From Psychrobacter sp. NG254 (GTDB lineage Bacteria; Pseudomonadota; Gammaproteobacteria; Pseudomonadales; Moraxellaceae): a stretch of 64,000 nucleotides of DNA. The position numbers were made by a program, and so were the translations under genes. The notes under the pieces were generated by a model. That model was not told the DNA's origin and ran no database searches. It saw only the letters and a program-made list of their open reading frames with translations. Shown piece after piece: positions 1-9,846 of this stretch (position 1 is the first letter of the stretch; each line of letters starts with the position of its first letter). The DNA lies in contig NZ_JADHDA010000002.1 of assembly GCF_015277735.1 (NCBI RefSeq), positions 186,001 through 250,000 on the forward strand, given 5' to 3'.

Positions 1-2
1 CA

Positions 3-1136
3 GTGGCTGTTAGTTGCACATTGATGCTCACGGCGTGTAATAAATCAACAGAGACGGCAGAGACCCCTGCTGACACGAGCAGTAGCGCTGTCACGACAAC
101 TGAAACGACACCTTCTACTACTTCAGGTTTTAAATCTGCTGAAAATATCGCCATGAATATCACGGGTGCAGGTGCATCATTTCCGCAACCTATCTATGCC
201 AAATGGTCTTATGACTACAATGCTGCTACCGGCGGCCAAGTCAACTATCAGTCGATTGGTTCATCTGGTGGTATCAAGCAAATTCAATCAAAAACGGTCG
301 ATTTTGGTGCCTCTGATGCGCCATTGACACCTGAAGAGCTAGAAGAATCTGGCCTTATCCAGTTCCCGACAGTTATCGGTGGTGTTGTGCCAATCGTCAA
401 TATCGATGGCATTGAGCCTGGTGCATTGAAGTTAGATGGTGAAACTTTAGCCAATATTTATTTAGGTAAAATTAGCAAGTGGAACGATCCTGCTATCACT
501 GCTATGAATCCAGATTTAACGCTACCTGATGCTGCTATTACCACAGTATTCCGCTCAGATGGTTCTGGCACCACTTTTAACTTTACTGACTATCTAGCCA
601 AAGTCTCACCAGACTGGAAAGACACAGTTGGTGTTGATAAAACAGTCAAATGGCCAACGTCTGCAACTGGTGCAGGTGGTAAAGGTAACGAAGGGGTTTC
701 AAGCTACGTAAACCGTATGAAAAACTCTATTGGTTATGTGGAATATGCCTACGCTAAGCAAAACAAAATGTCACATACGGCACTGAAAAATGCCGCTGGC
801 AACATCGTTCAGCCATCTGCTGAGACCTTTGCTGCTGCAGGTGACATTGACTGGTCGCAACAAGAAGGCTTTTATAAAGTCATCACTAACTCTGAGACTG
901 CGCAAGCATGGCCTATCGCTGCTGCGACCTTTATCTTGGTACATAAGCAACCAGAGAATCCTCAGCAAGTAGCTGGTGTATTGAACTTCTTTGATTGGGC
1001 CTACACCCAAGGTGATGACAGCGCCATGTCACTAGACTATGTACCATTCTCTGATACAGCAGTGGCTTTATTCAAAGCGAAATGGAACGACGTCAAAGGT
1101 AGCGATGGTCAGCCTGTTTATAAGCCTGCACAGTAA
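3..1136 (+). CDS. pstS: Phosphate ABC transporter substrate-binding lipoprotein PstS (5' end cut by window edge)
   Basis: High-affinity phosphate-binding protein that delivers phosphate to the PstCAB importer. The visible reading frame opens at a GTG at base 3 and shows only the end of a lipoprotein signal with lipobox LTAC (Cys12 of this frame), so the true start probably lies left of the window. After a Ser/Thr/Glu-rich linker comes the PBP_like fold: GAGASFPQPIYAKW, then SIGSSGGIKQI (phosphate-binding loop) and FRSDGSGTTF. Length is otherwise normal for PstS. It heads the pstSCAB-phoU cluster. The 228-bp gap to pstC holds a strong hairpin that may limit read-through. Confidence 0.95.
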   Translation: MAVSCTLMLTACNKSTETAETPADTSSSAVTTTETTPSTTSGFKSAENIAMNITGAGASFPQPIYAKWSYDYNAATGGQVNYQSIGSSGGIKQIQSKTVDFGASDAPLTPEELEESGLIQFPTVIGGVVPIVNIDGIEPGALKLDGETLANIYLGKISKWNDPAITAMNPDLTLPDAAITTVFRSDGSGTTFNFTDYLAKVSPDWKDTVGVDKTVKWPTSATGAGGKGNEGVSSYVNRMKNSIGYVEYAYAKQNKMSHTALKNAAGNIVQPSAETFAAAGDIDWSQQEGFYKVITNSETAQAWPIAAATFILVHKQPENPQQVAGVLNFFDWAYTQGDDSAMSLDYVPFSDTAVALFKAKWNDVKGSDGQPVYKPAQ

Positions 1137-1176
1137 TATTCCTACGCTAGTCATTGTTTTATAACTTTATAAATCT

Positions 1177-1217
1177 CCTCTTAAATCACTATTCTCCGGT
1201 AGTGGTTTGAGAGGTTT
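1177..1217 (+). promoter_or_regulatory. Stem-loop between pstS and pstC (likely attenuator or mRNA-stabilising hairpin)
   Basis: Bases 1177-1191 pair with 1200-1214 over 15 positions (13 Watson-Crick, 2 G-U wobbles) around an 8-nt loop and are followed by TTTT. The position just after the pstS stop suggests partial termination or 3' protection, giving more PstS than permease. Function is inferred from structure and position only. Confidence 0.55.
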
Positions 1218-1301
1218 TATCACAGCAAATTTGACCATAATATTGATAGTACTGATGGGTATATTGAGAACCACCATCAATGATTATATGGGTTGAGTTT
1301 G

Positions 1302-1319
1302 CTGTCATAAGACTAAACG
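1302..1319 (+). promoter_or_regulatory. Possible half Pho box upstream of pstC
   Basis: CTGTCATAAGACTAAACG contains one perfect CTGTCAT half-site of the PhoB consensus; the second half is poor. It lies 46 bp before pstC, so it could support an internal PhoB-dependent promoter, but a single 7-mer is weak evidence. Confidence 0.2.
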
Positions 1320-1364
1320 AAAATACTGGTTTTTTGAATTCACCCATTCAATGCTGAGACACTT

Positions 1365-2315
1365 ATGACAGACTTAAGGTCCCAACTGGCTAAACAAAAA
1401 CGTTACGACGCTTTATTTGTCAATTCTACTAAAGCGTTTGCCATACTGGTGCTCCTATCTTTAGGGGGCATTTTGGTGTCTCTCATTATTGGTGCTTGGC
1501 CAAGTATTCAAACTTTTGGCCTTGGATTTTATACCAGTAACAATTGGGACACGGTCGCCAATGAGTACGGTGCACTTGCACCTATTTATGGCACCTTGGT
1601 GACGTCATTTATCGCCATTGCGATCGCCGTTCCTGTCAGTTTTGGGATTGCCATATTTTTGACCGAGATGTGTCCTAAGTTCCTCAAAAAACCACTTGGT
1701 ATCGCCATCGAGCTATTGGCTGGTATCCCTTCTATCATTTATGGTATGTGGGGATTGTTTGTCTTTGCGCCATTCTTTGGCGATCACATTCAGCCATGGT
1801 TCATCGAGCACATTGGTCCATTGCCTATCATCGGTAAACTGTTTGAAGGTGCACCCATGGGGCTAGGGATGTTTACCGCATCTCTTGTACTTGCCATTAT
1901 GATTATCCCATTTATCGCCGCCACCATGCGTGACGTTTTCTCTGTCGTGCCAGATCTGCTCAAAGAGTCAGCCTACGGTATGGGCGCGACGACGTGGGAA
2001 GTGATGTTCAAGATTATCTTGCCTTATACCAAAGCCGGTGTCGTTGGCGGCGTTATCTTGGGGCTTGGCCGTGCATTGGGTGAGACCATGGCAGTGACCT
2101 TCTTGATTGGTAATGCCTTTAACATCAGCCCAAGCCTGTTTACCTCAGGCGTGACGATTACCTCAGCCTTAGCCAACGAGTTTGCTGAAGCGTCGAGCGA
2201 GCTACATCTGGCATCTTTATTACATTTAGGCTTAATCTTGTTTGTTATCACCTTCATCGTGCTGTCTTTAGCCAAATTAATGCTCATGCGCATGGACCAC
2301 AAAGCAGGCAATTGA
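1365..2315 (+). CDS. pstC: Phosphate ABC transporter permease PstC
   Basis: One of the two inner-membrane permease subunits of the PstSCAB phosphate importer. The 316-residue protein has about six hydrophobic segments (first near residues 23-45) and the binding-protein-dependent permease loop with [13 protein letters not shown] and [11 protein letters not shown], where the ATPase PstB docks. Length is typical. The ATG at 1365 gives the normal N-terminus with a short cytoplasmic stretch before the first helix. It is followed 64 bp later by pstA. Confidence 0.95.
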   Translation: MTDLRSQLAKQKRYDALFVNSTKAFAILVLLSLGGILVSLIIGAWPSIQTFGLGFYTSNNWDTVANEYGALAPIYGTLVTSFIAIAIAVPVSFGIAIFLTEMCPKFLKKPLGIAIELLAGIPSIIYGMWGLFVFAPFFGDHIQPWFIEHIGPLPIIGKLFEGAPMGLGMFTASLVLAIMIIPFIAATMRDVFSVVPDLLKESAYGMGATTWEVMFKIILPYTKAGVVGGVILGLGRALGETMAVTFLIGNAFNISPSLFTSGVTITSALANEFAEASSELHLASLLHLGLILFVITFIVLSLAKLMLMRMDHKAGN

Positions 2316-2379
2316 TCAGATCCAAACGGAGTCATTAGACCTTGATAGATATTGATAAAAGATATGGGAACTAAATATT

Positions 2380-3285
2380 ATGCCTGCTAACAATGTGATC
2401 AATGCTCCAATGCCTAATAAGCCACGTAGCGCTGGACGTTATAACCAAAGCCTATACAACAAGCGCCGCTGGACTAACAAGTTGGGTTTAGGCTTTGCCA
2501 TGTCGGCGATGATCTTTGGGTTGTTTTGGTTGTCATGGATTTTGGTGACTTTATTTGTTGAAGGCTTTCAGGGCATAGTGCAGCTGCCGATATTTACGGC
2601 TGACACACCGCCACCGATGAGCCCAGGCGGTCTACGCAATGCGATTGTTGGTTCAGTCATGCTAGCGTTTTCAGGATTGTTCATCGGTGCGCCCATTGGT
2701 CTAATGACAGGTATCTATTTATCTGAGTTTTCTAAAGGCAGTATGCTTGGCAAGGTCACCCGTTTTTTAAATGATATCTTGTTATCAGCACCATCAATTG
2801 TCATTGGTCTATTCATATATGCTTTAATGGTAAAAGGTCAGAGTTTTTCTGGTTGGGCAGGCGCGTTGGCATTGGCATTGATTGTCATCCCTGTTGTTGT
2901 ACGTACGACTGAAAACATGCTGAATTTGGTGCCTAACAGCTTGCGTGAAGCCGCTTATGCACTTGGCACACCTAAGTGGAAATTGGTAACGCAAGTGACG
3001 ATCAAGGCTGCCAAAGCGGGTCTGACGACAGGGGTGTTATTGGCCTTTGCCCGAATCACTGGTGAGACAGCACCGTTACTATTTACGGCGCTTAACAACC
3101 AGTACTTCAGTACCGATATGGGTCAGCCAATTGCCAACTTACCCAATACCATCTATCAGTTTGCGATGAGTCCTTATGATAATTGGCACACATTGGCGTG
3201 GGCCGCGGCGCTTCTGATTACAGCATCTGTCTTGGTATTAAATGTTTTGGCAAGATTTATAGGCAATCGAGGTCAGGTCAAATAA
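2380..3285 (+). CDS. pstA: Phosphate ABC transporter permease PstA
   Basis: Second permease subunit of the phosphate importer, paired with PstC. The 301-residue protein has a basic N-terminus, a first membrane span near residues 38-63, and a total of about six spans. The coupling loop REAAYALGTPKWKLV and ARITGETAPLLF are the PstA counterparts of the PstC motifs. A GGGA ribosome-binding sequence precedes the ATG by 10 nt. Gene order and spacing place it in the pst operon. Confidence 0.95.
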   Translation: MPANNVINAPMPNKPRSAGRYNQSLYNKRRWTNKLGLGFAMSAMIFGLFWLSWILVTLFVEGFQGIVQLPIFTADTPPPMSPGGLRNAIVGSVMLAFSGLFIGAPIGLMTGIYLSEFSKGSMLGKVTRFLNDILLSAPSIVIGLFIYALMVKGQSFSGWAGALALALIVIPVVVRTTENMLNLVPNSLREAAYALGTPKWKLVTQVTIKAAKAGLTTGVLLAFARITGETAPLLFTALNNQYFSTDMGQPIANLPNTIYQFAMSPYDNWHTLAWAAALLITASVLVLNVLARFIGNRGQVK

Positions 3286-3363
3286 AGCCTGAAGCTAGAT
3301 GACATAACACCAAGCATTTACTCACACTTATACGAAATCAATTAAGCTAGGTTGGATAATATT

Positions 3364-4284
3364 ATGAATGACGTCGCAAGCAAAACACGCACCAAAAGCA
3401 CGGTTGATACATTCAATACGACAACTGGCAATTTATTGAATCGATCCATGTCTACGAGCACGCAAATGCAGCAACCAGATACTGCCAGCCTGACCAAACA
3501 AACGCTGCATGATTTGCCCAAAAATATGCCTCCTGCAAAAATGGAAGTGCGAGACCTAAACTTCTATTACGGTGATTTCCAAGCATTAAAAAACATCAAT
3601 ATCGATATCCCTGATAAAAAAGTCACCGCCTTTATTGGTCCGTCAGGTTGCGGTAAGTCTACGCTGTTACGTACATTTAACCGTATGTATGATTTATATC
3701 CAGGGATGCGAGCAGAAGGCATCATCAACCTTGATGGTAATAATATCCTAGGTAAAGACATCGATGTAAACTTGCTGCGCGCCCAAGTCGGCATGGTTTT
3801 TCAGAAGCCAACACCGTTCCCCATGTCTATTTATGACAATGTTGCTTTTGGGGTACGACTGTATGAAAAACTCAGCAAAGCTGAGCTGGACAACCGCGTA
3901 GAGTGGGCGCTAAAAAAATCAGCATTGTGGCCAGAGGTGAAAGACAAGCTCAAAGCATCAGGACTGTCGCTATCAGGTGGTCAGCAGCAGCGTCTATGTA
4001 TCGCTCGAAGTGTCGCGACCAAGCCTGAAGTTTTACTGCTTGATGAGCCGACGTCAGCGCTTGATCCTATCTCGACTGGCGCGATTGAAGATTTGATTGA
4101 AGATCTCAAAAACGACTACACCATTGCTATTGTCACTCACAACATGCAGCAAGCCGCGCGTGTGTCTGATTATACGGTTTATATGTATTTAGGCGATATG
4201 ATTGAGATGGGTGAGACCGATCAGGTATTTACTAAGCCTGTGCAAAAGGCGACAGAAGACTATATTACAGGTCGCTATGGCTAA
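3364..4284 (+). CDS. pstB: Phosphate ABC transporter ATP-binding protein PstB
   Basis: Cytoplasmic ATPase that powers PstCA. With the ATG at 3364 it has 306 residues: Walker [10 protein letters not shown] at 92-100, ABC signature LSGGQQQR near 203-210, Walker B LLLDEP just after, and the switch His in IVTHNMQQA. The first ~60 residues form a polar, Thr/Ser-rich extension absent from short PstB proteins such as that of E. coli. An in-frame TTG at 3352 is possible, but GGA sits 7 nt before 3364 and fits better. It lies between pstA and phoU as usual. Confidence 0.95.
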   Translation: MNDVASKTRTKSTVDTFNTTTGNLLNRSMSTSTQMQQPDTASLTKQTLHDLPKNMPPAKMEVRDLNFYYGDFQALKNINIDIPDKKVTAFIGPSGCGKSTLLRTFNRMYDLYPGMRAEGIINLDGNNILGKDIDVNLLRAQVGMVFQKPTPFPMSIYDNVAFGVRLYEKLSKAELDNRVEWALKKSALWPEVKDKLKASGLSLSGGQQQRLCIARSVATKPEVLLLDEPTSALDPISTGAIEDLIEDLKNDYTIAIVTHNMQQAARVSDYTVYMYLGDMIEMGETDQVFTKPVQKATEDYITGRYG

Positions 4285-4405
4285 TATTATGAGCCAATAA
4301 ATACGGCATGGTTCATCCGTCTAAGCAGACTTCATTCACAAGCCAGCTCGTACGATTCAGCAAGTAACTGTGCTACCAAAATATGGATTTTAGGGAATAC
4401 CTCTC

Positions 4406-5188
4406 ATGCAAAGTGACAAGCATATCTCCAAAAGTTTTGACCAAGATCTTGATGAAGCCATCCGTTTATTTTTGTACATGGGTGATAGTGCTGCCAACCA
4501 AGTAGCCAAAGCCATTCGTGCGCTCATTGACAAAGACGAGACATTGGCACAAGAAGTCATTGATATGGATTTTGATATCAATCGGATGGAAGTTGAGCTT
4601 GATGAACATATTTTATTATTGGTGGCAAAGCGTCAGCCAGCCGCCAGTGATTTGCGATTGGTCATGTCGATCAGTAAAGGGGTGGTAGATTTAGAGCGTG
4701 TCGGTGATGAGGCGGTGAAAATCGCGAAAATGGCAAGCAAGCTCGCGGCACAAGGCAAATCGGCATACGGCTATGCCGAGGTGCAACACTTGAGCAATCA
4801 GGTAAGATTGATGCTCAACAACGCATTAGAAGCCTTTAGCCAATCGAATGCTGAGCAAGCATTTGAAGTCATGCGCAACGACAGCGTGGTCAATAACGAA
4901 TATCAATCTGCTATTCGTGCTTTGATGACTTATATTATGGAAGACTCAAGACAAGTCTCAAAAGTCATCAATATCATGTGGATACTTCGCTCGCTTGAGC
5001 GTATCGGTGACCATGCTCAAAACGTAGCAGAGCTGGTGATTAACTATATTAGTGGCCAAGATGTACGCCATTCAGATTATGCAATGGTCGAAAAAGCCGT
5101 GCAAGAAGCCAATGATCGCTTGGCTGCCCGCCAAGTCAGTAACATCTCAGTTGCAGACTTTGACTTATTAAACAATGACGACGATTAA
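4406..5188 (+). CDS. phoU: Phosphate signalling protein PhoU
   Basis: Cytoplasmic regulator linking PstSCAB activity to the PhoR/PhoB system by repressing PhoR when phosphate is plentiful. The 260-residue, almost all-helical protein shows the two PhoU repeats, each with the metal-binding ERIGD/ERVGDEA type motif (DLERVGDEAVKIAK and SLERIGDHAQNVAE). AGGGA precedes the ATG. It closes the operon and is followed by a clear terminator. phoB and phoR are not in this window. Confidence 0.95.
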   Translation: MQSDKHISKSFDQDLDEAIRLFLYMGDSAANQVAKAIRALIDKDETLAQEVIDMDFDINRMEVELDEHILLLVAKRQPAASDLRLVMSISKGVVDLERVGDEAVKIAKMASKLAAQGKSAYGYAEVQHLSNQVRLMLNNALEAFSQSNAEQAFEVMRNDSVVNNEYQSAIRALMTYIMEDSRQVSKVINIMWILRSLERIGDHAQNVAELVINYISGQDVRHSDYAMVEKAVQEANDRLAARQVSNISVADFDLLNNDDD

Positions 5189-5210
5189 TAACAGCTACTA
5201 TCTTATGATC

Positions 5211-5246
5211 AATAAAAAACGCGCTGAATATAGCGCGTTTTTTATT
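5211..5246. terminator. Bidirectional intrinsic terminator, phoU / yggX
   Basis: AATAAAAAACGCGCT pairs with AGCGCGTTTTTTATT around a short loop; A-run on the left and T-run on the right, so it can end the pst operon (+) and yggX (-). Confidence 0.9.
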
Positions 5247-5269
5247 GGTGATGACAAAGTCTAGATTGA

Positions 5270-5560
5270 TTAGCTTTCTGGCGTCCAGCCTTGTGCACGC
5301 TCATAGTCTTCATTATCTAAGAACTTATCACGTTGCTCTGTCAGAAACTTTTTAGCTGCTGGATCTAGCATGCTCAAGTGGTTTTCATTGATAAGCATCG
5401 TTTGATGCTCAAGCCATTCTTTCCACGCTTTTTCAGAGACGGTTTCTTGGAGCTCTTGACCTTTTTTATTAGGAAAAGGTGGATGCGGCATCTTTGGTAG
5501 GTCTTGTTTGTACTTACGGCAAAATACAGTGTTGGCTTGAGGATTAAAAGTCTCAGTCAT
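5270..5560 (-). CDS. yggX: YggX-type Fe(II) trafficking / oxidative-damage protection protein
   Basis: Small cytoplasmic protein of the YggX family, linked to iron handling and protection of Fe-S enzymes from oxidation. The family hallmark is an early cysteine in [10 protein letters not shown] (Cys14 here), followed by a helix-rich region with [17 protein letters not shown]. The start at 5560 gives 96 residues, close to the usual ~90; the frame stays open for 36 more codons upstream, but those are not conserved and GGAATG lies just before 5560. It lies downstream of argH on the same strand but behind a terminator. Confidence 0.9.
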   Translation of the reverse strand: MTETFNPQANTVFCRKYKQDLPKMPHPPFPNKKGQELQETVSEKAWKEWLEHQTMLINENHLSMLDPAAKKFLTEQRDKFLDNEDYERAQGWTPES

Positions 5561-5688
5561 CAGGCATTCCTTATTCGTGATAGTAAGTGGTGAAACCAAA
5601 TGGTCATATGATTCTATGATAACGGTCTTAGACCATTTAGCAAAGGGTATCTGGTGTATTGTTTGCAAGTGCTAGCATAGCGTCATCA

Positions 5689-5720
5689 ATAAAAAACACC
5701 CGCTACTGATGCGGGTGTTT
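5689..5720 (-). terminator. Intrinsic terminator of argH
   Basis: Read on the minus strand: stem AAACACCCGC / GCGGGTGTTT with a 7-nt loop followed by a T-run, 42 bp past the argH stop. Confidence 0.88.
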
Positions 5721-5761
5721 GCAGTTTTGGGTTAATACACTACTTAATCGTAAAGTAGCTG

Positions 5762-7267
5762 TTAAGCAAATACTTCTAAGCGGTTACGGCCACGGCTAAC
5801 AGCTTGTTTCACTTGATTCGGCGCAGTGCCACCCAAGTGGTCACGAGCGGCCAATGAGCCTTCTAGCGTGAGATAATCGAAGACATCTTCACCGATAGCA
5901 TCGCTAAACTGCTGTAACTGTGCCAATGACAAATCGCTCAAATCAACGCCTTCTTTGATACCCAAAGCAACGGCATTACCCACCACTTCATGGGCATCAC
6001 GGAACGCCACTCCTTGGCGTACCAAATAATCTGCAAGGTCGGTCGCTGTTGCATAGCCTTTCATGGTGGCGGCGCGCATGTTTTCTTTATTTGGTGTGAT
6101 GTTTGGTAGCATGTCACCAAATGCCAATAAACAGCCGGTAAGGGTATCAACACAATCAAAGAGAGGTTCTTTGTCTTCTTGGTTGTCTTTGTTATAGGCG
6201 AGGGGCTGGCTTTTCATCAGACTAAGCAGGGTCATTAGTTGACCAAAGACACGGGCTGCCTTACCGCGGACCAGTTCTGGCACATCAGGGTTTTTCTTTT
6301 GCGGCATGATAGATGAGCCAGTACAGAAGCGATCTGGAATCTGTACAAAGTTAAACTGCGCGGACATCCACAGGATAATCTCTTCGCTCATGCGTGACAT
6401 ATGCATCATAAGGATAGATGCGGCAGAGGTGAACTCAATGGCAAAATCACGGTCTGAGACAGCATCGAGTGAGTTTTGGCAAATACCTTCAAAGCCAAGC
6501 AACTCAGCGGTAATGGTACGGTCAATTGGGAACGTCGTGCCAGCGAGTGCTGCGCTACCAAGCGGCATCTGATTGATGCGGCGACGCGCGTCGACCAAAC
6601 GTTCGGTATCACGATACAACATCTCAAACCATGCCATCACATGATGACCAAAACTGACGGGCTGTGCCGTTTGCAAATGCGTAAAGCCTGGCATGATGGT
6701 ATCAGTATGTTGCTCAGCCAAATCAAGCAAACCGCTTTGCAGACGCACTAGTAGCGCGATGATATTGTCTGTCTCTTCACGCAGCCACAAGCGAATATCA
6801 GTGGCCACTTGATCATTACGGCTACGGCCAGTATGTAGTTTTTTACCAACCGCACCGATTATGTCAGTGAGGCGTGATTCGACATTCATATGGACGTCTT
6901 CGAGGGCGATTGACCAGTTGAATTCTCCAGCCTCAATTTCACGCAGCACTTGATGAAGACCATCAATGATAGTGGCCACTTCGTCAGCGGTCAAAATATC
7001 GCATTCTTTGAGCATCGTTGCATGAGCAATCGAGCCTTGGATATCGTGACGCGCAAAGCGTTGGTCAAAGCCCACAGAAGCTGTGAAAGCAGCAACAAAG
7101 CTATCGGTAGCTTCACTAAAGCGCCCACCCCACATTTGCTGACCTTGACCACTTGCAGCGCTGTTTTGTGTTGGAGCGTTTGTTGTAGAACCATCTGTGC
7201 TAAAATCAGAGACAGATGAACTTTTACTTGATTCAGGATTACTAGGTTTTGAAGAATTGGCGTTCAT
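5762..7267 (-). CDS. argH: Argininosuccinate lyase ArgH
   Basis: Last step of arginine synthesis: argininosuccinate to arginine and fumarate. The fumarase/aspartase superfamily signature [11 protein letters not shown] is at about 318-328 and contains the mobile catalytic Ser loop; [13 protein letters not shown] HMNVESRL and HTGRSRNDQ motifs are present. The normal N-terminus MWGGRF lies at residue 45 of the 501-residue frame. The 44 residues before it are Ser/Asn-rich. A start at 7135 (the Met of MWGGRF, with AAGG 7 nt upstream) would give 457 residues, the classical length, and is a serious alternative. The 5' end overlaps the divergent kinase frame. Confidence 0.93.
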   Translation of the reverse strand: MNANSSKPSNPESSKSSSVSDFSTDGSTTNAPTQNSAASGQGQQMWGGRFSEATDSFVAAFTASVGFDQRFARHDIQGSIAHATMLKECDILTADEVATIIDGLHQVLREIEAGEFNWSIALEDVHMNVESRLTDIIGAVGKKLHTGRSRNDQVATDIRLWLREETDNIIALLVRLQSGLLDLAEQHTDTIMPGFTHLQTAQPVSFGHHVMAWFEMLYRDTERLVDARRRINQMPLGSAALAGTTFPIDRTITAELLGFEGICQNSLDAVSDRDFAIEFTSAASILMMHMSRMSEEIILWMSAQFNFVQIPDRFCTGSSIMPQKKNPDVPELVRGKAARVFGQLMTLLSLMKSQPLAYNKDNQEDKEPLFDCVDTLTGCLLAFGDMLPNITPNKENMRAATMKGYATATDLADYLVRQGVAFRDAHEVVGNAVALGIKEGVDLSDLSLAQLQQFSDAIGEDVFDYLTLEGSLAARDHLGGTAPNQVKQAVSRGRNRLEVFA

Positions 7268-8400
7268 ATCGGTACAAGACAAGTCAGCAGAATAAGAACT
7301 CGAGTATAGCAAATGATGAGGTGGCCTTACTAGCCACGCGCTTAGAGTTTTTTATTCCCAAACTCATGGAGGTTATGAGACCTTGGCAGTGGCTGACGTA
7401 TATCTTTTTCTGGTCTATATGTTTAACAGTGATTGAGCGTCATGGTCTGGCCACGTGGTCTGCATTTATCATGCAATTCACGCGTAGCTGGGTACAAAAT
7501 ACCCTAATCATTATGCCATCGTTATACTTGGTTGATTATTTGCGGCCTATCTTTAAGCAAGGCAGTATTCCTAGCGTCAGTATACGTATTGTCTTACTAC
7601 TCATGACAGCCTCTATTATTGCTAATACATTAGTAGAGTTGATCATGATCAATGCAGGCTGGATAGAATACAACTTTCAATTGTTTGCGCTAAACTTATT
7701 ATTTAATACGGTACTCACAGGTGGTTTCACGCTGGTGTTTTTATTGTATTTTTTGCGCAGTCATCGTGAGCTCAATGCACTAAAATTGTCATTTGAATAT
7801 AAGCTAACCGCTCAGAACGACTTGATCAAAACGCGTACTGCCCCGCATTTCTTTTTCAATACCATTAATACCCTGATCTCTTTGATCGAATCTAATCCGG
7901 CAAGAGCGGCGGCCTTATTACAACACGTCTCTGCATTGTTTCGTGCCAGTTTTAGTGGCGCGCGTGAAATCAGCTTTGAAGAAGAGATCAATTTGTGTGA
8001 GCACTATTTGGCCATCGAGTCGAGCCGGCTAGCCGATAAGCTCAAAGTTAGTTGGCAACTACCTGATGAGGATGTGATGTATGATATGGTTATCACAGCA
8101 CTGACGCTACAAAGCGTACTAGAAAAAATACTGCTCAACGTGGTGGAGATGACCACTGAAACGATTTATATCGACATTCAAGTCACTTGGCATCAGCACC
8201 GAGTCACGATCACAATCAATGTCGCCCTTCCCAAAAAAACACTCATCATCAATCACGATTTGCGTCAGCACATGAATTTTTATATTCAAGCAGATCGTCT
8301 GCGTGCCTATTTTGGCCAAAGTGCCGATATTCATAGCACAGTGGCCAGCACTCAAATCGTGACGGTTATTGATTATCCCCTCCAAGACGTCGGTCTATAA
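7249..8400 (+). CDS. algZ: AlgZ/FimS-like LytS-family sensor kinase with degenerate ATPase domain
   Basis: Membrane sensor partner of the downstream AlgR-like regulator. About four hydrophobic segments span residues ~45-175. Then comes the His_kinase region with the phospho-acceptor box [14 protein letters not shown] around residue 203. The C-terminal ATPase part lacks a clean N box: where LytS-type kinases have a PLVENAxxHG-like motif, this has [13 protein letters not shown], and no glycine-rich G box is visible. The frame opens with TTG at 7249, overlapping argH; the LEFFIPKL region aligns with the N-terminus I recall for Pseudomonas FimS, so the start is at or before 7321 (GTG), not at the later ATGs. 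Order argH-algZ-algR-hemC is the Pseudomonas order. Confidence 0.82.
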   Translation: MKNWRSYRYKTSQQNKNSSIANDEVALLATRLEFFIPKLMEVMRPWQWLTYIFFWSICLTVIERHGLATWSAFIMQFTRSWVQNTLIIMPSLYLVDYLRPIFKQGSIPSVSIRIVLLLMTASIIANTLVELIMINAGWIEYNFQLFALNLLFNTVLTGGFTLVFLLYFLRSHRELNALKLSFEYKLTAQNDLIKTRTAPHFFFNTINTLISLIESNPARAAALLQHVSALFRASFSGAREISFEEEINLCEHYLAIESSRLADKLKVSWQLPDEDVMYDMVITALTLQSVLEKILLNVVEMTTETIYIDIQVTWHQHRVTITINVALPKKTLIINHDLRQHMNFYIQADRLRAYFGQSADIHSTVASTQIVTVIDYPLQDVGL

Positions 8401-8765
8401 CGTTATATCTTTAAATGATTTCCTTGAGCGTTCTGGCTGTAAATATTTATATGGCATGCTTATTGCAGAATCTTAAATATATTAAAGTCTTAAATGTTCG
8501 AAGAACAGCACTGCTTATTATTTGTTAAATATCGATTAACAAAAAGTAGGGTCAACATACGATACAACACAATTGCACCGTGGTAAACGTACCGATATCA
8601 CGCGTATATTGACCGCTACAAAACTGACGTATTTTGTCAGAATACTATTAAAAAATTGATAGAAAATAATTGAGATTTTTTATACTAAGTGACTGATAAT
8701 GAGTATGAATATTATGATCATATTATTTAGCAAAAAATTAAGTACGTCCTTGGATAGGAGTTTAC
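8401..8765. other. Intergenic region upstream of algR (365 bp)
   Basis: AT-rich, no gene seen. It separates the kinase from its regulator by more than in a tight operon, so algR may have its own promoter. A weak sigma70-like pair is TTGATA (8656-8661) and TATACT (8681-8686), with a long 19-bp spacer. Confidence 0.4.
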
Positions 8766-9503
8766 ATGCGTATCGTAGTTTGTGATGATGAGCCACTAGC
8801 GCGAGAGCGTTTGGTCAGAATCGTACAAGAGTCAGGACATGACGTGGTTGCTCAGGCGACCACAGGGTCAGAAGCCATTGTCGCCGTCAAGACTCAGCAA
8901 CCAGATATCATATTATTAGATATTCGCATGCCTGAGATGGATGGGGTACGCTGTGCTCAAGAGCTTGCAAAGCTGGACCATCCACCAGCAATCATATTTG
9001 TCACAGCTTATGATCATTATGCAATAGCCGCATTAAAAGCCAATGCCATTGGCTATTTATTAAAACCTGCAAATAAAGACGAGTTACTAGAAGCACTGAA
9101 TAAAGCCAAAAACTTGAATGCTGCACAGTTAAATGAGATCCGTAAACTCGAAGATCCTACTGCTAGGCCAATACGTGAACATATTGCTGCTCGCACTCAT
9201 CGAGGTGTGGAATTGATTAAGCTAAAAGACATTTATTATTTTGCAGCAGATCAAAAGTACGTCAAAGTGCGTCATAAAGATGGCATTGTATTGATTGATG
9301 AGACACTAAAAGAACTTGAACTAGAGTTCGATGATCGCCTGTTTCGAGTGCACCGCAATGCCATTATCAATTTGAGTTTTTTGGATTTTTTAGAGACGCT
9401 AGATGCAGGACAGTATCAGATACGTTTTAAAGGCATTGATGAGACATTAGCCGTTAGCCGTCGTCACTTGCCCGCATTGCGTGATAAAATTCAAAGCATG
9501 TAG
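8766..9503 (+). CDS. algR: AlgR-like LytTR response regulator
   Basis: DNA-binding response regulator of the AlgR/LytTR type; in Pseudomonas AlgR controls alginate, twitching motility and virulence genes. Receiver domain residues 1-~115: acidic pocket Asp7/Asp8, phospho-acceptor Asp52 in LLDIRMPEMDG, Thr80 and Lys100 all in place. LytTR DNA-binding domain from ~140, with IYYFAADQKYVKV and FRVHRNAIINL. GGAG precedes the ATG by a few bases. An intact receiver next to a degenerate kinase raises the question of how it is phosphorylated. Confidence 0.93.
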   Translation: MRIVVCDDEPLARERLVRIVQESGHDVVAQATTGSEAIVAVKTQQPDIILLDIRMPEMDGVRCAQELAKLDHPPAIIFVTAYDHYAIAALKANAIGYLLKPANKDELLEALNKAKNLNAAQLNEIRKLEDPTARPIREHIAARTHRGVELIKLKDIYYFAADQKYVKVRHKDGIVLIDETLKELELEFDDRLFRVHRNAIINLSFLDFLETLDAGQYQIRFKGIDETLAVSRRHLPALRDKIQSM

Positions 9504-9659
9504 CTGAACCATTCGCAAAATAAGAACAGCGAGGAAGCCAATAGCCATACCGTACTCATACGATGCATAGTAGACTAGATGAGTGTGACACGGCCGATCG
9601 TATTGTTGTGCGTTTATACTGCTGTGGTAAGAGCGACATAATCATCCCATATCATCGAA

Positions 9660-9692
9660 CCCTTATTTATGCTTAAATAGGGGGATTTTTTT
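9660..9692 (+). terminator. Intrinsic terminator downstream of algR
   Basis: Stem 9660-9668 / 9675-9683 (nine pairs, one G-U) with a 6-nt loop, followed by seven T at 9686-9692. It separates algR from hemC. The rest of the 343-bp gap 9504-9846 shows nothing clear. Confidence 0.8.
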
Positions 9693-9846
9693 GCGTCAGT
9701 ATTGACTATCACTGATCCATATCACCTGCTATTTATGACAAACATACCTATTGCTTGATACTGCCTTATAGTATCGCTTGGTAATGACATGATGACCATG
9801 GATATGATTAGCACTGACGATCGTATTGAACTTATTGAGGCCTTTT

